Origin: an uncultured Pelagibacteraceae bacterium
GTDB lineage: Bacteria; Pseudomonadota; Alphaproteobacteria; Pelagibacterales; Pelagibacteraceae
Reading direction: 5' to 3'
Length of the DNA stretch: 64,000 nucleotides
Assembly (NCBI GenBank): GCA_902598125.1
Contig: CACKAJ010000003.1
Coordinates: 1-64,000 of the forward strand
The position numbers were made by a program, and so were the translations under genes. Positions 25,659 to 33,094 of this stretch are shown in pieces (the stretch's first letter is position 1; the number at the start of each line of letters is the position of its first letter). The notes beneath the pieces are model-generated. The model was not told the DNA's origin. It did not search any database and saw nothing but the letters and a program-made list of their open reading frames with translations.

Positions 25659-25679
25659 TAACTAATTTATAATTAGTTA
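25659..25679 (+). promoter_or_regulatory. Perfect inverted repeat in the cold-shock gene leader
   Basis: TAACTAATT (25659-25667) and AATTAGTTA (25671-25679) form a 9-bp stem with a 3-base loop, ending 29 bases before the csp start. Upstream, TTGACT (25624-25629) with TATTTA near 25645 is a possible promoter (spacing 15). The repeat could be an RNA hairpin in the leader or an operator; cold-shock genes are commonly controlled through their leaders. Confidence 0.5.
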
Positions 25680-25708
25680 AAGTAAATAATAATAAGGAAA
25701 CTTAAAAT

Positions 25709-25921
25709 ATGAGTACACTAAAAGGTAAAGTAAAGTGGTTCAATGGAACTAAAGGATATGGTTTCATTGAAAGAGAAGACAAAGAAAAAGACGTGTTCGT
25801 ACATTCTTCAGCTGTTAGAGAAGCAGGTTTAAAATATTTAAACGAGGGTGATGAGTTAACGTTTGAAGTGGAGAGCACGGAAAAAGGTCCTTCAGCAGTA
25901 AAACTGCAGAAAACATCTTAA
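25709..25921 (+). CDS. Cold-shock domain protein (CspA family)
   Basis: A 70-residue single cold-shock domain that binds single-stranded RNA and DNA. RNP1 is KGYGFIERE (about 16-24) and RNP2 is VFVHSSAV (about 29-36), inside the usual [14 protein letters not shown] context. A good AAGGAAA ribosome-binding site lies about 9 bases upstream. The codon and residue usage suggest high expression. It is probably monocistronic: a hairpin-bearing leader precedes it and a long imperfect stem-loop follows. The exact Csp paralogue cannot be named. Confidence 0.95.
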   Translation: MSTLKGKVKWFNGTKGYGFIEREDKEKDVFVHSSAVREAGLKYLNEGDELTFEVESTEKGPSAVKLQKTS

Positions 25922-25948
25922 TCTAAATTTCCAAAAATCACTGGTTAA

Positions 25949-25986
25949 CGGGGCATTAAGATAAGCTTAGCTTTTTTATTGTCCCG
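25949..25986 (+). terminator. Long imperfect stem-loop after the cold-shock gene
   Basis: CGGGGCATTAAGATAAGC (25949-25966) pairs imperfectly with GCTTTTTTATTGTCCCG (25970-25986), with G-U pairs and a few mismatches, around a TTA loop. The T-run is inside the 3' arm rather than after it. It probably ends or protects the csp transcript. Confidence 0.5.
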
Positions 25987-25997
25987 CTAATTTCATC

Positions 25998-26026
25998 TTG
26001 AAAAAGTCACAATTATTTTCTACATA
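25998..26026 (+). promoter_or_regulatory. Sigma-70-like promoter for the tRNA-His/hisS unit
   Basis: TTGAAA (25998-26003) and TACATA (26021-26026) are separated by exactly 17 bases. The predicted start is at about 26033, leaving a leader of about 130 bases before tRNA-His. This is the best promoter match in the 240-base gap between the csp gene and the tRNA. Confidence 0.5.
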
Positions 26027-26032
26027 GAGATC

Positions 26033-26113
26033 ATGATTATAGAAAAAAGAATCATTTCAACATTTAGAGCACATTCTCACAGAATGCACGCTAGGCTATT
26101 GCTTAGCTTATAA
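26033..26113 (+). CDS. Putative 26-residue His-containing leader peptide before tRNA-His/hisS
   Basis: A 26-codon ORF reads MIIEKRIISTFRAHSHRMHA and ends RLLLSL. Three histidines lie within five residues (H15, H17, H20 region). It begins at the predicted transcription start of the unit that carries tRNA-His, hisS, hisZ and hisG, so it would be leaderless. Two hairpins overlap its end: CATTCT/AGAATG (26072-26086) and GCTAGGC/GCTTAGC (26090-26107). The arrangement resembles an amino-acid-sensing leader, but no clean terminator follows and the His count is low. It may equally be a chance ORF. Confidence 0.3.
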   Translation: MIIEKRIISTFRAHSHRMHARLLLSL

Positions 26114-26161
26114 TCAAAAATATATAAATTTAACTAAAATTAAGATAAAAATAATAGGGAT

Positions 26162-26238
26162 GCAGCAGTAGCTCAGTTGGTTAGAGCACTAGTTTGTGGA
26201 ACTAGGGGTCGGTGGTTCGAATCCACCCTGCTGTACCA
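26162..26238 (+). tRNA. tRNA-His (GTG anticodon)
   Basis: A full cloverleaf is present: acceptor GCAGCAG/CTGCTGT, D arm GCTC...GAGC, anticodon stem CTAGT/ACTAG with GTG at 26196-26198, T arm GGTGG TTCGAAT CCACC, and encoded CCA at 26236-26238. The base before position 1 is T, not the G-1 that marks tRNA-His in most organisms, and base 73 is A instead of C, as known for many alphaproteobacteria. Pair 1-72 is a G-U wobble. The hisS start codon lies 5 bases after the CCA, so the tRNA and the synthetase mRNA come from one transcript. Confidence 0.96.
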
Positions 26239-26242
26239 AAAA

Positions 26243-27577
26243 ATGACAAATGAAAAAAAGAACAAACCTTTTAAAGAACTTCCATTAGGGTTTGTAGATA
26301 GACAAGAAAAAGAATTACTCGTACGTGACTTTATAATTTCTAATATTAAAGAAGTTATGATCAAATACGGTTTTCAATATCTCGAAACTCCAAGTTTTGA
26401 GTATTCGGATAGTATTGGAAAATTTTTACCTGACAAAGATAGACCTGACGAGGGCGTATTCTCATTTAAAGATGAAAATAAATGGTTGTCTTTAAGGTAT
26501 GATCTTACAGCACCGCTTGCAAGATATGTTGCAAAAAATTATTTAGAAATTCCAAAACCATTTAAAAGATATCAATTAGGAACCGTCTGGCGAAATGAAA
26601 AACCTGGACCAGGAAGATTTAGGGAATTTCTACAATTCGATGCTGATTTTGTAGGTACAAAAAGCCTACAGGCAGATGCTGAGTTATGTGTTATGATTTC
26701 AGAAATTCTTGAAAAGTGTGGTCTTACTAAATCAGAATATATAATCAAGATTTCATCTAGGAAAATCACTGACGAATTATTTAAAAAAATAAAAATAAAT
26801 GACGACCAACAAAAACTTACAACCCTTAGAGCCTTAGATAAAATTGATAGACTTGGTTGGAATGGAGTAAAAGAATTATTAGGCGAGGGCAGAAAAGATA
26901 AATCTGGTGATTTTACAAAAGGTGCAAATTTAAATCCAGAGAATATCAAAACAATAGAAGAAACGATTAAGAAGAATTCACCTGAAACGGAAGATTTAGT
27001 TGAAATATTGAAAATTTTTAAAGATTACAATTTTAATAATTTTGAATTCGATCCATCAGTAATTCGAGGACTAGAATATTATACAGGAGTAATCTTTGAG
27101 GTGAATTTACAATTTGATGTAACAAATAATAAAGGGCAAATAATTCAATTCGGATCCATAGGAGGTGGTGGGCGGTATGATAATTTGGTAAATAATTTTG
27201 GCAATTATGATGCTCCAGCTACAGGCATATCTATTGGCCTTGATCGTTTAGTTTATGCCTTGATGCAAAAAAAAGAATTTAAAGTAAAGCAATCTAAACC
27301 AGTCGTAATTTGTGTTTTTGATAAAAATTCAATGAAAGATTATATAAATGTTCAAACAATATTAAGAAAGGCTGGTGTTAGTACTGAAATTTATCCTGGA
27401 GAAAGTAAATTAAAAAAACAAATGGAGTATGCGAATAAAATTAAATCTCCAGCAGTTATTTTATATGGAGAGAATGAAATTAAATTAAGGAAGCCAACTA
27501 TAAGGAACCTAAGCACAGGTGAAGAAAAATTAATTGAAATAAAAGAATTAGTTAATGAAATCAAAAAAATTATCTGA
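26243..27577 (+). CDS. hisS: Histidyl-tRNA synthetase
   Basis: About 444 residues from ATG 26243, the first start after the tRNA-His gene; the open frame extends into the tRNA and any earlier start there is not credible. Class II motifs are GFVDRQEKELLVRDF, motif 2 (YQLGTVWRNEKPGPGRFREFLQFDAD) and motif 3 (GISIGLDRLVYAL), with RGLEYYTGVIFEV as the His-A region. The C-terminus is the anticodon domain. It charges the adjacent tRNA-His, which has an altered identity element. No room exists for a normal leader, so ribosome binding probably uses tRNA-derived sequence or an upstream cut product. Confidence 0.95.
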   Translation: MTNEKKNKPFKELPLGFVDRQEKELLVRDFIISNIKEVMIKYGFQYLETPSFEYSDSIGKFLPDKDRPDEGVFSFKDENKWLSLRYDLTAPLARYVAKNYLEIPKPFKRYQLGTVWRNEKPGPGRFREFLQFDADFVGTKSLQADAELCVMISEILEKCGLTKSEYIIKISSRKITDELFKKIKINDDQQKLTTLRALDKIDRLGWNGVKELLGEGRKDKSGDFTKGANLNPENIKTIEETIKKNSPETEDLVEILKIFKDYNFNNFEFDPSVIRGLEYYTGVIFEVNLQFDVTNNKGQIIQFGSIGGGGRYDNLVNNFGNYDAPATGISIGLDRLVYALMQKKEFKVKQSKPVVICVFDKNSMKDYINVQTILRKAGVSTEIYPGESKLKKQMEYANKIKSPAVILYGENEIKLRKPTIRNLSTGEEKLIEIKELVNEIKKII

Positions 27578-28592
27578 ATTAATAATTAAAAACTTTAAGA
27601 CTAGTGGTTTTGTTTTATCGGAACCTGATGTTCTTTTAGACTCAGATTATATCATTGAAAGATCCGGTGAAAAATTTAGAAGTTCAATGCTTACCTTTGA
27701 TAGAGAGGATGGAAAAACAATGTGTCTAAGACCAGACTTAACGGTTGCATCATGTATAAGTTTTTTGCAAAAAAAAACTTCCTCAAAAATTTATTATTCT
27801 GGTCAAGCATATAGAAGATCAAGCGGTAAAGGTGTAAATTTTATTAATGATCAATTAGGTATTGAAATTCTAGGTTCGAAAAACTTCATTAAAGATGATT
27901 TTAAAGTAATTAGCACAATCTTAAATTCAGCAAAAAAAATTAAAATGAAAAAAATTAAAATTAAAGTAGGTGACATAAGTTTATTTAAAAGTTTAATTAA
28001 TTCTCTTGAGATGCCTGAAAGATGGAAGTTAAGATTAATTAGACATTTTTGGAGACCAAGTTATTTTGAAGAACTTTTAAAGAGATTAGAAAAAAATACA
28101 GATATTGATTCAGTAACTTTTGACTCAGATAAAAAAAGATTTAATGAAATGAAAAAACTAGATCAAGAAAAAGTGATTGCCGGAAGATCAATATCAGAAA
28201 TTTTAAAAAGATTCGACAAAAAAATAAAAGATCCAAGATCTTTCACAGATGGAAAAGAAATTGTAAAAATTATTAAATCCTTTCTAAAAATTAATTGTAA
28301 ACTCTCAGAACTTGACAAAAAATTATTTGATTTTATTAAAAAAAATAATCTAAAAAAAAATATTTTTAAAAATTTTAAATCAATTCTTAATTTAGAAAAA
28401 CTTGATCAAGATATTGAATTTATTGCAAATTTTGGCAGAGATGTAGAATACTATACTGGAATTGTATTCGAAGTATTTTCAGGAAAAAAAGAAATTGCTA
28501 GAGGCGGTCGTTATGACGATTTACTTAAAAGTTTGGGAGCTAAAAAAAATATTCCAGCTGTTGGAGCAGCGATTAATTTAAAAAATATATGA
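27555..28592 (+). CDS. hisZ: ATP phosphoribosyltransferase regulatory subunit HisZ
   Basis: A 345-residue paralogue of histidyl-tRNA synthetase without the anticodon domain. It keeps the class II catalytic scaffold (MCLRPDLTVASCISFL, YYSGQAYRRSSGKGVNF, ARGGRYDDLLKSLGA) but serves as the activating and feedback subunit of short HisG. The middle region (120-270) is very Lys-rich and diverged. It overlaps hisS by 23 bases and hisG by 4 bases, giving the order hisS-hisZ-hisG also found in other alphaproteobacteria. Start ATG 27555 is the first of the frame. Confidence 0.92.
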   Translation: MKSKKLSELIIKNFKTSGFVLSEPDVLLDSDYIIERSGEKFRSSMLTFDREDGKTMCLRPDLTVASCISFLQKKTSSKIYYSGQAYRRSSGKGVNFINDQLGIEILGSKNFIKDDFKVISTILNSAKKIKMKKIKIKVGDISLFKSLINSLEMPERWKLRLIRHFWRPSYFEELLKRLEKNTDIDSVTFDSDKKRFNEMKKLDQEKVIAGRSISEILKRFDKKIKDPRSFTDGKEIVKIIKSFLKINCKLSELDKKLFDFIKKNNLKKNIFKNFKSILNLEKLDQDIEFIANFGRDVEYYTGIVFEVFSGKKEIARGGRYDDLLKSLGAKKNIPAVGAAINLKNI

Positions 28593-29266
28593 ATGATTTA
28601 ATTACTATAGGTCTACCAAGTAAAGGACGTTTAAAAGATAAAGCAATATCATTTTTTAATGATAGAGGATTTAAGATTTTACAAAGTGAAAAAGAAAGAA
28701 ATTATTTTGGGACAATTGAAAATAATCCTAAAATAAAAATTATTTTTCTTCATGCTAAAGAAATTATTCAGAGATTAGGAGATGGCACTTTAGATTTAGG
28801 TGTATCTGGGTTAGATCTTTTAAAAGAGTCTGATAAAAATTTACAACGTAAAATAAATATTCAAAAAAAACTTGATTTTGGTAATGCCAACCTAGTCATC
28901 GCGGTGCCTAATGATTGGATAGATGTTCAGACCATTGCCGATCTTGAAGAGGTATCATTTGATATTAGATCTAAAAGAAATTCTAGATTGAGGGTGGCAA
29001 CTAAATATCCAAATTTAACAAATGATTTTTTTATTTCTAGAGGAGTTACTCAATATAAATTAATACTTAGTCTCGGCGCTACCGAAACCTATCCATTTAT
29101 AGGTTCTTCTGAAATTATTACAGATATAACTTCTACTGGTAGAACTTTAGCTGACAATAATTTAAGAGTTCTTAAAGATGGATTAATACTAAGCTCAAAT
29201 GCATGTTTGTTTATTGCAAAAAAAAAGGCTGCAAAATTGCAGCCTTTTTTAAAATCTTTTGTGTAG
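28589..29266 (+). CDS. hisG: ATP phosphoribosyltransferase catalytic subunit, short form
   Basis: A 225-residue HisG of the short type that lacks the C-terminal regulatory domain and requires HisZ, which is encoded just before it. Motifs are IGLPSKGRLKD at the N-terminus, RLGDGTLDLGVSGLDLL, and the PRPP loop in EIITDITSTGRTLADNNL. It catalyses the first step of histidine synthesis. The last codons (AKKKAAKLQPFLKSFV) also encode a strong intrinsic terminator, so the protein end and the transcription stop are superimposed. It is convergent with groEL, only six bases away. Confidence 0.95.
   Translation: MNDLITIGLPSKGRLKDKAISFFNDRGFKILQSEKERNYFGTIENNPKIKIIFLHAKEIIQRLGDGTLDLGVSGLDLLKESDKNLQRKINIQKKLDFGNANLVIAVPNDWIDVQTIADLEEVSFDIRSKRNSRLRVATKYPNLTNDFFISRGVTQYKLILSLGATETYPFIGSSEIITDITSTGRTLADNNLRVLKDGLILSSNACLFIAKKKAAKLQPFLKSFV
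29221..29250. terminator. Bidirectional terminator inside the 3' end of hisG
   Basis: AAAAAAGGCTGC (29221-29232) pairs perfectly with GCAGCCTTTTTT (29239-29250) around a 6-base loop. The A and T runs flank the GC core symmetrically, so it can end hisG transcripts on the + strand and groEL transcripts on the - strand. It lies wholly within the hisG reading frame, before the stop at 29264-29266. Confidence 0.9.
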
Positions 29267-29272
29267 GTGAAA

Positions 29273-30940
<1,668 letters not shown>

Positions 30941-30949
30941 CTATAAAGG

Positions 30950-31246
30950 TTATTTTTTACTTTTTGAAATTCCCATTATGTCTGACTCTTTCATAATGCT
31001 GTATTCTTTACCGTCAATTTTAACTTCAGTTCCAGACCACTTTCCGAAAAGAACTATATCTCCAATTTTTACATCCATTGGAGAAACTTTACCTTCTTCA
31101 TTTTTGGCACCTGGTCCTACGGCTACAACCTCACCTTCTTGAGGCTTTTCTTTAGCAGTGTCCGGTATAATAATCCCGCCAGCAGTTTTTTCCTCACTGT
31201 CTAGCACTTTAATAAGCACACGATCGTGCAGAGGTCTAAATTTCAT
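30950..31246 (-). CDS. groES: Co-chaperonin GroES (Hsp10)
   Basis: A 98-residue lid protein for GroEL. It starts [29 protein letters not shown], which includes the mobile loop (about 17-33), and contains [16 protein letters not shown] and [21 protein letters not shown]. The ribosome-binding site AGGAGAAAA precedes the ATG. It is the first gene of a groES-groEL operon. A CTTGAAA/CCATAT heat-shock promoter is present 35-60 bases upstream, and no CIRCE operator was found. Confidence 0.98.
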   Translation of the reverse strand: MKFRPLHDRVLIKVLDSEEKTAGGIIIPDTAKEKPQEGEVVAVGPGAKNEEGKVSPMDVKIGDIVLFGKWSGTEVKIDGKEYSIMKESDIMGISKSKK

Positions 31247-31280
31247 ATGTATTTTCTCCTATAAATTTTTACTTAGTCTT

Positions 31281-31309
31281 GATATGGTATGTTTTAACTA
31301 TATTTCAAG
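31281..31309 (-). promoter_or_regulatory. RpoH (sigma-32)-type promoter of groES-groEL
   Basis: Read on the - strand, CTTGAAA (complement of 31303-31309) is the -35 element and ACCATATC (complement of 31281-31288) the -10, 14 bases apart. This fits the heat-shock consensus CTTGAAA-N(11-15)-CCCCATNT with a relaxed -10. Just upstream is a direct repeat ATCATTAAA at 31318 and 31330. Confidence 0.7.
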
Positions 31310-31377
31310 AGGCAAAAATCATTAAAAATATCATTAAATACTATATTAATAAGCCTTAAAAGGAGAGAAATAGTACA

Positions 31378-32184
31378 TTGAAAGAATTAAACCACCTTGC
31401 AGATATATTCAAAAACTACGACACTTTTATTATAGACTTATGGGGAGTAATGCATAATGGGGTTGCTCTTAATCCTAATGCTATAGAAGCAGTATACAAC
31501 TTGAAAAAACATTCAAAAAAAATAGTGTTTTTATCCAATGCACCTAGGCCTAGTTCGAAAGTAATTAATTTTTTACTTAAAATGAAAATGGATAAAAAGT
31601 ATCTAGAGCATGTAATGACCTCAGGTGAAGCAGCAATGCACGCAATAAACCAAAAAAAGTTTGGAAAGACATTTTATCATCTTGGACCTAATAGAGATAT
31701 CTCTGTATTTGAAAAAGTAAAAGATAATAGAACTGACCTTCAGAGTTGCGATTTTATTTTATGCACCGGATTATTTGATGACCATGATAATGATTTGAAT
31801 TATTATAAAAATCTTTTATTGAGTCATGTCTCAAAAAAATTAATTTGTACTAATCCAGATTTAATAGTTCATAAAGGCAGTGTTGAAGAACTATGCGCAG
31901 GTTCAGTAGCAAAAGTTTTTGAAGAACTTGGAGGAGAAGTTATTTATTTTGGTAAACCACACAAAGAGGTTTATAATATGTGTTTTAATTCCAATGAAAA
32001 AGTTTTAGCTATTGGTGACAATTTAAGAACAGATATTAAAGGTGCAAATAATTTAAAAATAGATTGTATATTCATAACTGAAGGTGTGCATAGAAAAGAA
32101 TTCAATAATTTTTCTGAAATTAACAAACTTTTAAAAAAATATGACGTAAAAGTAAATTTTTTTCAAAGAGAATTAAAATGGTGA
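31378..32184 (+). CDS. HAD-superfamily class IIA phosphatase (NagD-like, TIGR01459 type)
   Basis: A 268-residue hydrolase. The nucleophile motif is FIIDLWGVMHNGVAL (first Asp near residue 20), the second motif VFLSNAPRPS, and the metal motif LAIGDNLRTDIKGANNL near 215; FGKPHKEVYN supplies the conserved Lys. The cap lies between, as in NagD relatives. The physiological substrate of this family is unknown, possibly a sugar or pyridoxal phosphate. The start is a TTG with an AAGGAGAG site 11 bases upstream. It precedes ribF by one base, as in other alphaproteobacteria. Confidence 0.85.
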   Translation: MKELNHLADIFKNYDTFIIDLWGVMHNGVALNPNAIEAVYNLKKHSKKIVFLSNAPRPSSKVINFLLKMKMDKKYLEHVMTSGEAAMHAINQKKFGKTFYHLGPNRDISVFEKVKDNRTDLQSCDFILCTGLFDDHDNDLNYYKNLLLSHVSKKLICTNPDLIVHKGSVEELCAGSVAKVFEELGGEVIYFGKPHKEVYNMCFNSNEKVLAIGDNLRTDIKGANNLKIDCIFITEGVHRKEFNNFSEINKLLKKYDVKVNFFQRELKW

Positions 32185-32185
32185 A

Positions 32186-33094
32186 ATGAAAGTTTACAAT
32201 AATCCAAATTTAAATAAAAAACATTGTAATGGCGTAATAGCTATAGGTAATTTTGATGGATTACATTTAGGTCATCAAAAAGTTATTAAAGAGGCAAAAC
32301 AAAAAGCAAAAAAAAACAGGATACCTTTTGGGGTAATGACTTTTGAACCTGTACCAGTAATGTTTTTTAATAAAAGAATTAAAAATCATAGAATTAATTC
32401 TTTTGAACAGAAAAAAACTCAATTAAAAAAATTAAAATTAGACTTTTTAATAATTGTCAAATTTAATAAAAATTTTTCAACTCAATCAGCAGAGCAGTTT
32501 ATAAAAGAAATAATTTTTAAAAAAACAAAATGTCAATATTTGTATGTAAGTAAAAATTTCAAGTTTGGTTTTAAAAGGCAAGGAAATATAAAAACACTTA
32601 AGAAATTCGAAAAAAAATATAACTTTAAAAATATTGTTACCAAACCATTTAAAAAAAGTAATAAAATAATTTCATCCACTCTTTTAAGAAATAAAATAAG
32701 ATTAGGTAAAATAGAAGAAGTAAATAAATTATTAAACCGCAATTGGAGCATCAATGGTATGGTAATTAAAGGACAAAGAAGAGGTCACAAAATTGGCTTC
32801 CCAACATGTAATCTAAAATTAAGGGATTATGTTGTCCCTAAACTTGGGGTCTACGCTGTTAAAGTTAAAGGTAAGAATTTTTTTAAAAACGGTATTGCAA
32901 ATATAGGTTATAGACCAACATTTAATGGAAAAAATTTATTATTGGAAACAAATATCTTTGGAATTAATAAAAACTTATATAATAAAGTAATTAGTGTTTA
33001 TTTTAAAAAATTTATAAGATCAGAAAAAAAATTTAGAAATTTGAAACAATTAAAAAAACAAATCAAACTAGATTTAAAAGAGGTAAAAAAATAA
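32186..33094 (+). CDS. ribF: Bifunctional riboflavin kinase/FAD synthetase
   Basis: A 302-residue enzyme that phosphorylates riboflavin to FMN and adenylates FMN to FAD. The N-terminal nucleotidyltransferase has AIGNFDGLHLGHQKVI (residues 18-33, HxGH) and SSTLLRNKIRLGKIEEVNKLL. The C-terminal kinase has KGQRRGHKIGFPTCNL and NIGYRPTFNG, LETNIFG. It is unusually Lys-rich for a ribF. Its stop overlaps the ileS start by one base. The gene order HAD-ribF-ileS-lspA is conserved in the class. Confidence 0.94.
   Translation: MKVYNNPNLNKKHCNGVIAIGNFDGLHLGHQKVIKEAKQKAKKNRIPFGVMTFEPVPVMFFNKRIKNHRINSFEQKKTQLKKLKLDFLIIVKFNKNFSTQSAEQFIKEIIFKKTKCQYLYVSKNFKFGFKRQGNIKTLKKFEKKYNFKNIVTKPFKKSNKIISSTLLRNKIRLGKIEEVNKLLNRNWSINGMVIKGQRRGHKIGFPTCNLKLRDYVVPKLGVYAVKVKGKNFFKNGIANIGYRPTFNGKNLLLETNIFGINKNLYNKVISVYFKKFIRSEKKFRNLKQLKKQIKLDLKEVKK

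Noticed and set aside
26177-26242. Upstream extension of the hisS frame through the tRNA
   Set aside because: The frame is open but the sequence is the tRNA-His gene; HisS similarity begins at ATG 26243.
31247-31377. CIRCE/HrcA operator for groESL
   Set aside because: No TTAGCACTC-type inverted repeat is present; the gap instead has an RpoH-like promoter.
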